A DNA stretch of 64,000 nucleotides from JABFSS01 sp964449445 (GCA_964449445.1 CAYUZT010000001.1:149103-213102), one strand, 5' to 3'. Numbered from the stretch's first letter, positions 42,752 through 51,742 are shown. Numbers and translations are program-made. Notes: a model not told the origin generated them from the sequence alone.

Positions 42752-42797
42752 CCCGACTAGAATCGTGAAGAATGCGGCACGAATCAAGGGGATTCTG

Positions 42798-44165
42798 TCA
42801 TTCCTTTCTCACAGACACCGTGAACGTGTCTGCATCGGCTTCCACGCTCCAGAGCATTCCTTTCTCGCTCCTGCGTCCGTTCAAGAGCCACATCCATCCC
42901 GGTTCTCGTAGAACGTCTGCAGCGAATCGATCAACCAGGGCAGGGGAGAGGTGCCCGCCGGCGATGGGAGAGCCGGAAAGCGAGGGCAGGGCAACATCCA
43001 CTCTGTTTCGCGTCAGCTGGTTGAGCCATTCCCTGTTGTTTGTGAAAACGACCTCCCGTGCGCGCGTTGCGCTCCCCAGCATCCGCGTTCCGTTTCCTTC
43101 CCGAGTCTGCCGCACCGTCCAGCCGTTGATGCTCTCCATTCGGTCTTCCACTTGTGCGGGATCGCTCTGGAGAATGCTCCACGTCACTTCCCGGTCGAGC
43201 TTGCGTTCCAGTACGACAGAACCTGCCAGCTGCATGCGAAAGCGATCATGAACCGCCGCGAGGCGCTCCCGCAGATCCACACTGTCCCGCATGGTGCTGG
43301 AGAGGAAAAAGGAGAGAGCGCCCGTACCTGTCGTGCGTACGCTGAGAGCGGATTCCCCGGCAAGAAGCGGTGCAATGTCATAGGTCCAGCTCCATTCACC
43401 TCCCAGTAGTTGCCCGGCAAACCTCGTGAGGATGCCCTGCTGAATCAGGCGTTCGCTTTCCGGCAGAGCTTTCCAGTGTGCGTCGAGCGTGGTCAGAGGA
43501 TTCCCGAGCGCTAGACTGAAATCCGCAGCGGGAGTGAGCGCAGCAATCCGCGGACTCTGGATGCGGGGGAGATCGAGCGGCGTTGCGAGAATCCGCAGTA
43601 TCGCTTTCTTCTCCTGCAGAGCGAGGAGCACTGTTCCAGAGGCCTGCATCAGCGGACGCAGGCGAGGGGGAAGTGTCGCAACTGTGGCAGGCGCGTTCTG
43701 CACGAATATCCACGGCTGTGTGCGGTCGATTCCTCGCGCGAGCGTCGAGAACGCGTGCGAGGATCGAAGGCTCTCGCCCGCATCCAGGAGCATCTGCTCC
43801 ACAGCAGTATCGGACGCGAGAAGTTCCTGACGACCGATGCGCACATTCACCGACGGTAGGGGATTCTCTTTAATGGGAGAGGCAAGCACCCAGAATTCTC
43901 CTTTCCCCGGCACAGTGATGACCCCGAGGTCGAATTTCCCCTCAAAGACGGGCACGGTCTTGAGGCTCCCGAAGACCGACTGGAATGTACGTAGGTCTTC
44001 GTGCGTCGCATGCGAGAAGAGTGCGACCGTCGATTGTGCGGGGAGCACTCCCTCCAGCGGGGTGGGCTGCCAAAGCACGAAGAGACCGGCAATTGCTCCT
44101 CCAAGAATGATCATCGTCCCGACAACCGAGAGAGAAATGACCCGAAGAGGAGAAAGGCTCACCAT
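42798..44165 (-). CDS. Membrane-anchored DUF3352-like protein (455 aa)
   Basis: A membrane helix at residues 10-35 (VVGTMIILGGAIAGLFVLW) precedes a large extracellular region that begins LEGVLPAQSTVALFSHATH, as in DUF3352 proteins. Two similar beta-rich halves seem present. Function unknown. Same strand as secF and tig, suggesting a unit concerned with export. Confidence 0.6.
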   Translation of the reverse strand: MVSLSPLRVISLSVVGTMIILGGAIAGLFVLWQPTPLEGVLPAQSTVALFSHATHEDLRTFQSVFGSLKTVPVFEGKFDLGVITVPGKGEFWVLASPIKENPLPSVNVRIGRQELLASDTAVEQMLLDAGESLRSSHAFSTLARGIDRTQPWIFVQNAPATVATLPPRLRPLMQASGTVLLALQEKKAILRILATPLDLPRIQSPRIAALTPAADFSLALGNPLTTLDAHWKALPESERLIQQGILTRFAGQLLGGEWSWTYDIAPLLAGESALSVRTTGTGALSFFLSSTMRDSVDLRERLAAVHDRFRMQLAGSVVLERKLDREVTWSILQSDPAQVEDRMESINGWTVRQTREGNGTRMLGSATRAREVVFTNNREWLNQLTRNRVDVALPSLSGSPIAGGHLSPALVDRFAADVLREPGWMWLLNGRRSEKGMLWSVEADADTFTVSVRKE

Positions 44166-44196
44166 AAGTATTTACCGCATTCTAGCAGCCATTTCC

Positions 44197-44226
44197 GAGC
44201 CTGCCTGCCCTGAGCTTGTCGAAGGG
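44197..44226 (-). repeat. Dispersed repeat upstream of the DUF3352-like gene
   Basis: Minus sense CCCTTCGACAAGCTCAGGGC followed by AGGCAGGCTC; a palindromic member of the CTTCG...CAGGGCAGGC class. Confidence 0.75.
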
Positions 44227-44470
44227 TCTTCTTGAATACAATTTGTATGCATAAAACAATTTTAGCCCTACGGCTAGAGCAATATATTGCATTAAAAAAT
44301 TACGGGCGTACGATGCTTCGATTTGCATCACGCAAATCATTCACACCCACAAGAAGACAAACACTCACACGCCTTCGCTCTCCGAGCTTCGGACGCGCAG
44401 GCAGGGTCCGGACCCCAAACATACAAGAAAAGAATACAACAGACCGATCGTTCACAACACTACGACGAAT

Positions 44471-44537
44471 AGGAACTAGGAATTAGGAAGTTAGGAACAA
44501 TGTATTTGTGTCCTAATCTCCTAATTCCTAACTTCCT
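44471..44537. repeat. TAGGAATT-unit hairpin
   Basis: Arms at 44471-44496 and 44511-44537, each three tandem octamers of the TAGGAATT type, with a 14-nt loop. Same design as the CGTTAACT and ATGAATC hairpins. Confidence 0.7.
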
Positions 44538-44539
44538 CG

Positions 44540-44892
44540 ATCAGAGAGAGGACTGGGCACAAAGATTTTTACTTTTTTGCTCCCACCCCCCTCTCTGCTC
44601 TGCGATGTCGCGCCGTGGATGCGAGGTTACCACCAGCGGCGTGCTCCTTTTCTCCCCAGTGTCCCCTCAGAGCCTTTGTGCACTGCACGGTGGACCGGTA
44701 CGGGGACTTCGGCAGGTTCCGAGGAGAAACAAGAAACCTCAGCAAGGCAGAGAACCGAGGATACCTCTCCTCAGTCATCCTCCACTCATAACGAATGGCT
44801 CAGCGGTAGACTCATGTGATTCGCCGTTGATAGTCACCGGAGGAAGGCAAACAAACACAAAAAGGCCAGCGTAAGTTGGTCTTTTTGTTAAA
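44540..44892 (+). ncRNA. Candidate structured RNA of unknown type
   Basis: About 350 nt, GC-rich, with nested pairings: CAGAGAG...CTCTCTG (44542-44599), GGTTC...GAACC enclosing GAGG...CCTC (about 44715-44760), GAGG-ATA-CCTC next to it, and GGT(A)GACT...AGTCACC (about 44802-44835). It ends at a U-tract terminator. I searched by eye for RNase P, tmRNA, SRP and 6S signatures and did not find them. Strand is uncertain, as the terminator can work both ways. Confidence 0.3.
44862..44890. terminator. Bidirectional terminator
   Basis: AAAAAGGCCA-gcgtaag-TTGGTCTTTTT forms a stem with U-tracts in both directions. It can end the candidate RNA on the plus strand and the four-helix-bundle gene on the minus strand. 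Confidence 0.7.
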
Positions 44893-44951
44893 GAAAGTAC
44901 AAAACTCGAAGTCCGAAACAATTTCTTAAAGTAAGAATATTAAATAATTTT

Positions 44952-45305
44952 TTACTTTTGAACTTTGACGAGAATAGAACCGAAGATACACATCAACTGT
45001 CGCGCTTCTTCAGTGAGAATCTGTTTTTGGTGCTCCAACTGTTCGGGTACTTCTATCAGTTGTAACCATAAACGACTTTCTTTCGATTCTTTTCTGCAAA
45101 TCCGTATGCGCATTGCTAAATCTCCTTTTCCAAGACAATCATTTGCTTCGACATAATTAGCAGCGACGGAACCCGATGAGCGAATAAGCTGTCGCACATC
45201 ATCCGTATTCAGAGAAGTGAGTCGAATTGCTTTCACAAAATCTCGTACAGCCTTTGCAAAGGCTGCTGTTCTTTCTTCCAAGTCGTAACGTTTGGGTGAG
45301 GTCAT
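44952..45305 (-). CDS. Four-helix-bundle protein, S23/IVP family (117 aa)
   Basis: Matches the family of small four-helix proteins first seen in rRNA intervening sequences: YDLEERTAAFAKAVRDFVKA, RSSGSVAANYVEAN and RICRKESKESRLWLQL. Start at the ATG at 45305, which gives the normal N-terminus; a TTG at 45356 would add 17 residues. Exact function of the family is unclear. Probably monocistronic. Confidence 0.85.
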   Translation of the reverse strand: MTSPKRYDLEERTAAFAKAVRDFVKAIRLTSLNTDDVRQLIRSSGSVAANYVEANDCLGKGDLAMRIRICRKESKESRLWLQLIEVPEQLEHQKQILTEEARQLMCIFGSILVKVQK

Positions 45306-45401
45306 ATCCCCATCATTGGCGATCCTTTTTTCTTTAAAAAGGGTTTCCTGACTCAATATTGTTTCGGACTTCGAGTTTTGCGCTTAAGAAAGACGTGATT
45401 G

Positions 45402-45425
45402 ACGTTCCATACCCCTGTGGAACGT
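45402..45425. repeat. Hairpin related to the one after valS
   Basis: ACGTTCCATA-CCCC-TGTGGAACGT, matching the stem at 28583-28606 except for one position. It lies just beyond the stop of the TPR gene, again a 3'-end location. Confidence 0.7.
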
Positions 45426-45426
45426 C

Positions 45427-46740
45427 CTACAGCTTTTGCAGTCTCTCATTCGCTGTTTGTAGATTAGGATCCAATCGGATTGCTTTTTCGAGTGCAACTC
45501 TCGCTTCTTCCGTTCGTCCCGTCTCCGCTGCAGCCCAACCAAGCAGTTCCTGTGCCTTCGCCATCTCGGGCCACTTCTTCACTGCGCTCTGCGCGAACTG
45601 GTAGGCATCTTCTTTCTTGTCCGTTCCGATTGCGAGCGCAACGGTTTTTTCGAAGACGGCGATATCAGCATCGGGTTCGGCGATTAGTGACCGGTACTGT
45701 TCCAGTGCAAGCGGGAGATCGGGGACATTCTCCGCCGCGTCGGCAAGACGTCGGCGGACTTCTTTCTTCGGCTCAAACCCATTTGCGAGCGCGTATTGTA
45801 AAAAAGTCGCGGCGTTCTTCCACTGTTTGAGCACCATATAGGTTCTGCCCAGGAAGTATTGGATCTCCGGTTTCTCGGGGTCGATGGCGTACGCTTTTTC
45901 GAACGACGAGAGCGCTTCGGGCGTCCGTTCGGTCGTTAATTCGCAGTATCCCTGCACGGTCCATGCGTCACGGTAATCATCCTGTTTCGAGACGACTTGC
46001 CCGAGGAGCGGCAGCGCGAGCTCGCACTCCTGCACCTGGGCAAATGCGCGCGCGAGGAGCGTCGTCAGGTGGATATCGGAGCTCTCCGGGAAGAGCGCGA
46101 ATTCATCGTAGGCGGCCTGGAGTGTGCGGGCGTAGGCGCGCAGCGCCGGATCCCAGCCGTTGAGCACAGCCTGCAGTTCTTTTTTCGCATCCTCATGTTT
46201 GGACTGGATGATCGCGAGCAACGCCTGGCCGTAATGCTTCTGCGGCGAGTCCTGTGCTTTCTCCAGAAGTTCCTTCGCCTTGATCAGTTCGCCGACGCGC
46301 AGCGATACGATGGTATCGAGCAGCAGCAGATCTTCACTGCGCGCACCCAGGCGCCGCAGCTCTGCAATCGTCGCCTTCACTTTCGTCATTTCGCGCCGCT
46401 GCATTTGCGCCTGAGCAAGTTTTCGCAGCGCCGGAATGCCGCCCCCGGCATCGACCGATGCCTGATACTCCTTTTCTGCGGCAGCCCAGTCGCCTTGGAG
46501 CGCTAGCAGATCTCCCTGTCGCAGGTGCAGGAGGACTATGTCTCCGGTCTCCAGTGAGTCTTGTTCAATCACCATTTGCCCAGAACCGGATTCTCCCGTT
46601 TGCCTTTCCGCCAGTTTGCGGACACGGTCCTGCAGTTGTTCCTGCGTAGAATGAAGCTGCCACCACGCGTACCCGAGGACGCCGCCCGCGAGGAGGATGG
46701 CGGCGAGGATGGGGATGAGGGCGCGGGGAGAGAGTTTCAT
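45427..46740 (-). CDS. Membrane-anchored TPR protein (437 aa)
   Basis: N-terminal membrane helix (LIPILAAILLAGGVLGYAWW) then tetratricopeptide repeats: YGQALLAIIQSKHEDAKKEL, PEALSSFEKAYAIDPEKPEI and TEEARVALEKAIRLDPNL are clear units. Likely a scaffold for protein interactions at the membrane. Partner unknown. Confidence 0.8.
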   Translation of the reverse strand: MKLSPRALIPILAAILLAGGVLGYAWWQLHSTQEQLQDRVRKLAERQTGESGSGQMVIEQDSLETGDIVLLHLRQGDLLALQGDWAAAEKEYQASVDAGGGIPALRKLAQAQMQRREMTKVKATIAELRRLGARSEDLLLLDTIVSLRVGELIKAKELLEKAQDSPQKHYGQALLAIIQSKHEDAKKELQAVLNGWDPALRAYARTLQAAYDEFALFPESSDIHLTTLLARAFAQVQECELALPLLGQVVSKQDDYRDAWTVQGYCELTTERTPEALSSFEKAYAIDPEKPEIQYFLGRTYMVLKQWKNAATFLQYALANGFEPKKEVRRRLADAAENVPDLPLALEQYRSLIAEPDADIAVFEKTVALAIGTDKKEDAYQFAQSAVKKWPEMAKAQELLGWAAAETGRTEEARVALEKAIRLDPNLQTANERLQKL

Positions 46741-46760
46741 CTTTGAAAGGATAGCAGACG

Positions 46761-46830
46761 GCTCGTTGACTCGTTAATTCGTTAACTCGTAAAAACTGAT
46801 ACGAATTAACGAGTTAACGAGTTAGCGAGC
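46761..46830. repeat. CGTTAACT-unit hairpin, copy 2
   Basis: Arms at 46761-46790 and 46801-46830, 30 nt each, made of three tandem octamers, pairing at about 26 of 30 positions around a 10-nt loop. Homologous to copy 1 at 40465. Confidence 0.75.
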
Positions 46831-46833
46831 ACA

Positions 46834-47439
46834 CTACATCGCCGGACTCAACTCCCCATCTCCTCCATGCGTCGATCCACTGACGGTATCGCGGGCGGCG
46901 GCTTCGGCAATGTGCTTGGGCAGGACTGCTTCGATGGCTCCCCACTTGGCGTCTCCTTTCTCGGGAAGCAGCACCGTGACCTGGTCGCCGACTTCGGCGC
47001 GGTAGAAGGTGACCGAGGCAAGCAGAACGCGCAGCGCTTTTCCTTCGGAGAGCACCTTGTACTGTCCGTCTTCCTGAATGAGCACACCCAGTGCCGTGCG
47101 GCGGGGGATCGGCGCGATTTGCTTGTAGATGAACTTGCCTTCGTCGGTGATCGTCAATTTCATCCCGTCTCCTTCCACCAATTTACTCTTGCTCGCGTAG
47201 TTGGCCGGCACCGGATACGTCTGGCCCTGCGAGTCGACCATGTTCTGCCCGTCGAAGATGCCTTCGATCACCCGTCCGCTCACGGGGCCGCTCGAAAAGC
47301 TAGTTGCGCGCAGCACGTGACGCTCGCGCGTCGAATCGCTCACTCCCGTCACGTCACGCAAAAGCGCGTGCGCGGTCTTGAGCGAGGACATTGCGGTATC
47401 GAGGAGTTCCTGAACCTGGAGCAGTGCGTCGTCGGACAT
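46834..47439 (-). CDS. Conserved hypothetical protein (201 aa)
   Basis: Begins MSDDALLQVQELLDTAMSSL, a helical N-terminus, followed by a beta-rich segment (GRVIEGIFDGQNMVDSQGQT, YKVLSEGKALRVLLASVTFY). No catalytic motif seen. The start at 47439 follows a CU-rich leader; the stop of the PfkB gene lies 13 nt upstream, so the two are probably co-transcribed. Confidence 0.65.
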   Translation of the reverse strand: MSDDALLQVQELLDTAMSSLKTAHALLRDVTGVSDSTRERHVLRATSFSSGPVSGRVIEGIFDGQNMVDSQGQTYPVPANYASKSKLVEGDGMKLTITDEGKFIYKQIAPIPRRTALGVLIQEDGQYKVLSEGKALRVLLASVTFYRAEVGDQVTVLLPEKGDAKWGAIEAVLPKHIAEAAARDTVSGSTHGGDGELSPAM

Positions 47440-47452
47440 ACAAAGGAGGGAA

Positions 47453-48466
47453 TCAGCATTCCTCAACATCCAGTTGCGAGTCTTGTAGCCTTTGGCGCAT
47501 CTCGATGTCTGTGAGGAGACCAGCTTGCGCGCCAACCGCGCCGATCACACTGGTTGCATTTATGGTACCCGCGCGGAGCATGGTTGGCAAGTCGAAGCCC
47601 TGGAGCAGTGCCCACGTCGCGCCCGTTCCGAAGGCGTCTCCCGCGCCCGTCGTTTCGACGATCGGGGCGTCCGGAATTACCGGACAATGGAGTCGCTTTT
47701 TGCCATCGGCCGCGAAGCAGCCGTTCTTGCCGTCCGAAATGCAGGCGATCGCTACTCCATGAACGAGGAGAGCGTCGAGAGCTGCGTCGATGGTCTTCTT
47801 TCCCGTGAACGTCCGCGCCTCTTCCTTATTGAAGACGAGCAGATCGGTTTCCCGCAGGAGGATCTGATTACTCTTGTCGCCGATGCCGGCAGTCAGTTGC
47901 GGTCCACCGGGATTCCAGGTGAAACCCATCGCGGGATTCTTCTTGAGAAGGGCGACGATATCGTCTTCGATCACGCAACTGTGCTCGTGAATGTGATTCA
48001 GGTAGATCCACTCCATGGTCGCGGCGCACTCCCGGTCGAACGTCGCGTCGTGCAGATGGGCGTTTGTTCCCGGCTCGTACAAAATGACGCGCTCGCCGCT
48101 CTTGGCGGTCAGGATAATGGAGAAACTTGAGGTCTCTCCCTCGACGATCGTCGCGCCGTGCGCATCGACGTTCTCGGTGCGGAAATTTTCCAGAAGCCTC
48201 TGTCCCCACTGATCACTGCCGAGAATTCCGGAGAAATGCGCAGTGCATCCCAGCCGTGCCAAACCGACGGCGGTATTGCCGGCACCTCCGCCGCATGTTT
48301 CGATCACCTGTTCCACGCGAATTTTCTCTCCCAGCGGCAGCGTGAGCATCTTGGTTCCCAGATTTTCCTCACGAATGCCCTGACCGGTACGGACGAAGAG
48401 ATCGTATGTGGCACCGCCGATAGAGAGGGTTCGCCGGGCCGAGGGTGAGGATGAGAGTGAGGGCAT
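47453..48466 (-). CDS. PfkB-family carbohydrate or nucleoside kinase (337 aa)
   Basis: Ribokinase fold. ETCGGGAGNTAVGLARLG is PfkB signature 1, and VETTGAGDAFGTGATWALL is signature 2 with the catalytic aspartate. Substrate not certain; it could be a ribokinase, adenosine kinase or fructokinase. Upstream at 48472-48508 are four imperfect direct repeats of GGGACCGAG. Confidence 0.88.
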   Translation of the reverse strand: MPSLSSSPSARRTLSIGGATYDLFVRTGQGIREENLGTKMLTLPLGEKIRVEQVIETCGGGAGNTAVGLARLGCTAHFSGILGSDQWGQRLLENFRTENVDAHGATIVEGETSSFSIILTAKSGERVILYEPGTNAHLHDATFDRECAATMEWIYLNHIHEHSCVIEDDIVALLKKNPAMGFTWNPGGPQLTAGIGDKSNQILLRETDLLVFNKEEARTFTGKKTIDAALDALLVHGVAIACISDGKNGCFAADGKKRLHCPVIPDAPIVETTGAGDAFGTGATWALLQGFDLPTMLRAGTINATSVIGAVGAQAGLLTDIEMRQRLQDSQLDVEEC

Positions 48467-48545
48467 GAGAGGGGACCGAGGGGACCGAGGGAACCGAAGG
48501 GACCGACGTACGAAGCCTCGATGCCTTTGGTACCGTCATTGCTTT

Positions 48546-51032
48546 TCAAGAATGATATCTCTGGTGCATCCCCTGAAGAAATTCCTGCGTTTGCCTGAGC
48601 GCACGCTTGCGACGGTACCAGTAGAGACCGGCAGCGATTCCCGTGATCACGAGGACCATACGCACGGGGATACCGGGCAATCCGCTGCTCGTGACTTCGG
48701 GTGCTCCTTCGTGCAGGGTGTCGTCCGGTGCAACGTCGGTGAGCCGGACATGGTGGACCAGTTCATCGGCGGACGCATGAAAGGCGATTGCTTGGGTGGG
48801 CGTGCCTTCGGCCATCGCGGTCAAGTCGCTCAAGACCTCGCCGGTGATGGCAACCGGCGTCATCCGGATCACGTACTGTTGTGCGAGGAGGTCATTGAGC
48901 GTAAACGCGCGCATCGTGCCTTCGAGCATCCGCTGCTCGCTGTATTCTCCTTCGGGAGTTCCGTATTCCAGCAAGAAGGACGAAAGCGGCGTGGCATCCG
49001 GGAACGTCCACTGCAGGAGCAGGCTTCCGTCTTGCGGCGTGACGGTGATTTCCATACCGAGCGTGCGGGCAACGAGCGGAGTGCTGGGCGGTCCGATGTC
49101 ATCGCCGCGCTTCGCGCGCAGGGTGACGACGTATTCACTGCCGGCCTTGAGTCCCATGACGGCTGCGCTGTCCGTGGGCTCCGGAGTATCGAGCGTCGTT
49201 TCCGGGCGGCCGGGACTCTTACCCACTTCGATGCGGTAGCCGGTCAGCGTGTCGTCGGGAATCGCATCCCACGTCAGCTGGATGCCGCGGGCAAGCGGGT
49301 CTGCGGCAACGTTCTGCACTTGCGGGAGGTTGGGGCCGCTGATGGCCAGGCGGCCGTCGATATCGGTGACATTGCCGGCGGCGTCACGGGCGCTCATCGT
49401 GAAATTCATGTCGCCGCGACTGGGAGCCTGAAAGAGCACCTGGTACGTGCCGGGCTCGCCTTCGGTGAGGTCGATCTCCTGATCGTGAATCAGGAGTTTC
49501 ATGGAGGCGAGCGCCGGTTCGCTTGTCGCGGTCAGGGTGACGTCGCCGCCTTCACTCGGCTCCTGCGGATCGAAGGAGTATTCCACCAGGGGGCCGTCGA
49601 AGTCCGTGTGAATGCGCACCATGCCGGAGCTGTCTCCGTTGTCGCTCTGGATTTCGATGAGCGCATCGCCGCTCTTTTTCAACTTCGCCGTGAAGGAAAA
49701 CGTCCCATCCGCGTCGGTCTCTCCTCGGGCATCGGGTTCTCCGTCGGTGATGACCGTGGACGATCTCTCCGCATCCGTGATCCAGAGTTTCAGGTTCGTG
49801 AGCGGCTCTCCTTTTCCCTTGAACAGGACTTCCTGCGTACTGACGGTATCGTCGTCGTCCGGAGTATCCAGCCGGATCCGTCGATTCGCTGAGGTCTGTC
49901 CCTCTCCAGTCACGGTCACCGTCGCTTCGCCGGTAATGGTGCCGCTGCTATCCGTGACGACGATTTTCTGGAGGCCGGACTTCGTGAAACTGATGAGCCA
50001 GTTGATATCGTACTTCCCGCGCCGATTGCCGGTGAATTTCAGCTGTTTGTTCAAGGGCAATGTCGCTTTGTCGTCTGAGGGAGTGTTGATGGTGACCGTA
50101 TCGTTGTACCCCTCCACGACGAGATTGTTCCTGTCGACCGCCGTGACGGACACGAGCGGGATCACGTCGCCCACGCGAACGGTGTCGACGCTTGTCTTGA
50201 TGAGAAAGTGATCGATGATGTCGGCGTCGGCTGCCGTGTGGAAAGGTTCCTCCGGCGAAGCAGCTTCAGCGATTGCAACAGGAGCCGTTCCCTCCGCAGT
50301 TTCATCGGCCGATGTATCCGATCCCGTGAGCTGCGCCCGAAATGCGTTGGTACTGTCGCGGAATCCGCCGACGGACTGGCCGTCATCGTGCGCGGCGATC
50401 TGCGCCACACGATCGAGCGTGAGACCCGAGAGCATATCCATCGCGCGCAGGGCGATGCTCCCCGGCGTCTGCGTCTGGACGGCGAATTGCACGATTCCGT
50501 TCCGGTCTGTTTCTCTGTTGCCGGTGAGCGGCGTGATCCGGTCCTGCGTCCGGCTGCCGACCAGCTGCACCGGGCGTCCGGGCAGGGGATTGCCGCGCGC
50601 GTCTTTGAGCGTCACGGTCACCGTGGAGACGGATCGACCGTCCGCAGGGAGCAGTGCATCACTGACCGTGATCTGCGATGCGCGCGTATCGACCCGATCA
50701 CTCAGTACTTCAAAGGATGCCAGGGGGGTGACGGACGTATTGCCGATGCTCGCGACGATGCGGTAGGTTCCGGCGCTCGAGACCAACTGGGCGGGGATAT
50801 CGGCAACGGCTTCGCCGGTTTCATCGGACGACACGGGAATCACGGTTTGTTCTCCGTCCGGAGCGGTCAAATGCACTACGAATTCGGCGTCCGCAGGCAC
50901 GCCGGAGAGATGCACTGTGGTGCCGAATCCCGCAACGACATCGTCGATGCTCAGCGCCCCTTGCGCTTGCGCGCTGAAGGGAGATGCAAGCAGGGAGAGC
51001 GAGATGAGGAGGCGGAGGGCAATCTTTCGCAT
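48546..51032 (-). CDS. Secreted, membrane-anchored multi-domain surface protein (828 aa)
   Basis: Signal peptide MRKIALRLLISLSLLASPFS with an AQA cleavage site. Several beta-sandwich domains follow: two invasin/Big-type segments (DGRSVSTVTVTLKDARGNPL and VIPLVSVTAVDRNNLVVEGY), Ig-like or Bacterial-Ig modules and two fibronectin type III modules (PQVQNVAADPLARGIQLTWD and GSLLLQWTFPD). A C-terminal membrane helix (VRMVLVITGIAAGLYWYRRK) anchors it. Likely an adhesin or S-layer-associated protein. Start at 51032 is next to the promoter and leaderless. Confidence 0.8.
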   Translation of the reverse strand: MRKIALRLLISLSLLASPFSAQAQGALSIDDVVAGFGTTVHLSGVPADAEFVVHLTAPDGEQTVIPVSSDETGEAVADIPAQLVSSAGTYRIVASIGNTSVTPLASFEVLSDRVDTRASQITVSDALLPADGRSVSTVTVTLKDARGNPLPGRPVQLVGSRTQDRITPLTGNRETDRNGIVQFAVQTQTPGSIALRAMDMLSGLTLDRVAQIAAHDDGQSVGGFRDSTNAFRAQLTGSDTSADETAEGTAPVAIAEAASPEEPFHTAADADIIDHFLIKTSVDTVRVGDVIPLVSVTAVDRNNLVVEGYNDTVTINTPSDDKATLPLNKQLKFTGNRRGKYDINWLISFTKSGLQKIVVTDSSGTITGEATVTVTGEGQTSANRRIRLDTPDDDDTVSTQEVLFKGKGEPLTNLKLWITDAERSSTVITDGEPDARGETDADGTFSFTAKLKKSGDALIEIQSDNGDSSGMVRIHTDFDGPLVEYSFDPQEPSEGGDVTLTATSEPALASMKLLIHDQEIDLTEGEPGTYQVLFQAPSRGDMNFTMSARDAAGNVTDIDGRLAISGPNLPQVQNVAADPLARGIQLTWDAIPDDTLTGYRIEVGKSPGRPETTLDTPEPTDSAAVMGLKAGSEYVVTLRAKRGDDIGPPSTPLVARTLGMEITVTPQDGSLLLQWTFPDATPLSSFLLEYGTPEGEYSEQRMLEGTMRAFTLNDLLAQQYVIRMTPVAITGEVLSDLTAMAEGTPTQAIAFHASADELVHHVRLTDVAPDDTLHEGAPEVTSSGLPGIPVRMVLVITGIAAGLYWYRRKRALRQTQEFLQGMHQRYHS

Positions 51033-51042
51033 AAATCCCTCT

Positions 51043-51071
51043 ATTATAGCAAATTTTGGCTTCGGGCTCAA
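51043..51071 (-). promoter_or_regulatory. Promoter of the surface protein gene
   Basis: Minus-sense TTGAGC (51066-51071), 17 bp and a perfect TATAAT (51043-51048). The ATG is 11 nt after the -10, so the message starts almost at the codon. Confidence 0.7.
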
Positions 51072-51072
51072 T

Positions 51073-51103
51073 GAGGGGTTGGGTTGGGGTTAGGGGTAGG
51101 GTT
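51073..51103 (+). repeat. G-rich telomere-like tract, potential G-quadruplex
   Basis: Six G-runs of three or four separated by 2-3 nt loops (TT, TT, TTA, TA, TTA). It lies between divergent promoters of the surface protein and lipoprotein genes, so a quadruplex on the plus strand could affect both. Confidence 0.75.
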
Positions 51104-51169
51104 AGGGCTAAGAATCGGCAAAACCTCCACTCTAGCCCTGATCTGCACTCTCTCGTATACTCCACACCA

Positions 51170-51742
51170 ATGAAGCGCGTTCTCTCGATCGTTTTCTGCA
51201 CTTTCCTCCTTGCTAGCTGCGGCGGAGGCTCTTCCAAGACCACCGACATCGTCTGCAAACAGCAGTTCTGGAACGGTGTGATCGGTGTGTGTCTGCCCGA
51301 CGGCTGGACGGTTCTTGAACGGGAGAAGCTTTCCGAGCGCGGGGTTCCCGATCAGGTTCTCGTCGCGTTCCAGTCCGAGAAATCCGTCTCTGGCCAGACG
51401 CCGACGATCACCGTCACCAGCGAGAAGCTCGGCAGTCCCCTGGAGTCGCCTGCCTACAGCAAAGCGAGCATTCGCTCGGTCACCACGCTTCCCGGGTACA
51501 AATTAATCGACAGCCGGTCCCTGCAAGTGGAAGGGCAGGCCGTTGACCTTCATGTGTTCACGGCGCAGCCCGTGACCGGCGAACCCGAACGTCGCTTCTT
51601 CCAACTGAGCGCCGTCGCCGCAAACATCGGCTACACGGTCACCGTGCTCACGCCTGTCTCCATCAGCGAGACGTTGGAGAAAGAAATCACACTCATCATG
51701 AATTCCGTCCGGTTCAGCGAGCCGGTCGATACGAGTGCGTAA
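51170..51742 (+). CDS. Lipoprotein (190 aa)
   Basis: MKRVLSIVFCTFLLASCGGG carries a lipobox (LASC) with lipidation cysteine at residue 17. The mature part is a small alpha/beta domain (WNGVIGVCLPDGWTVLEREK) resembling PsbP/DUF1795-type modules, though not assigned. A -10 TATACT (51156-51161) is eight bases before the ATG, so leaderless. Confidence 0.75.
   Translation: MKRVLSIVFCTFLLASCGGGSSKTTDIVCKQQFWNGVIGVCLPDGWTVLEREKLSERGVPDQVLVAFQSEKSVSGQTPTITVTSEKLGSPLESPAYSKASIRSVTTLPGYKLIDSRSLQVEGQAVDLHVFTAQPVTGEPERRFFQLSAVAANIGYTVTVLTPVSISETLEKEITLIMNSVRFSEPVDTSA

Larger units (their letters stand above)
44166..44951. other. 786-bp intergenic region with repeats and a candidate structured RNA
   Basis: Contents in order: a dispersed repeat (GAGCCTGCCTGCCCTGAGCT, from 44197); several small hairpins in an AT-rich stretch (TAGCC-CTAC-GGCTA, GCAATATATTGC, GATTTGC...GCAAATC) at 44260-44335; a TAGGAATT-unit hairpin at 44471-44537; then about 350 bp of GC-rich, hairpin-dense sequence ending in a U-tract terminator at 44862-44890. 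I see no convincing protein-coding frame. A short frame near 44247 (starting MHKTILALRLEQYIALKNYG) is doubtful. Confidence 0.6.

Noticed and set aside
44247..44486. 80-codon plus frame starting MHKTILALRLEQYI
   Set aside because: Runs through hairpins and a repeat; composition not protein-like after the first 30 codons.
44780..44840. tRNA-like D-arm (GGCTCAGCGGTAGAC) in the candidate RNA region
   Set aside because: No acceptor stem, anticodon arm or TTCGA T-loop can be built around it.
44540..44892. RNase P, tmRNA, SRP or 6S RNA identity
   Set aside because: The conserved GAGGAAAGTCC, ACAGAA, tmRNA tRNA-like end and SRP GGAA/AGCA loop were not found by eye.
48408..49892. 494-codon plus-strand frame opposite the surface protein
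   Set aside because: Antisense shadow of a gene with a signal peptide and clear domains.
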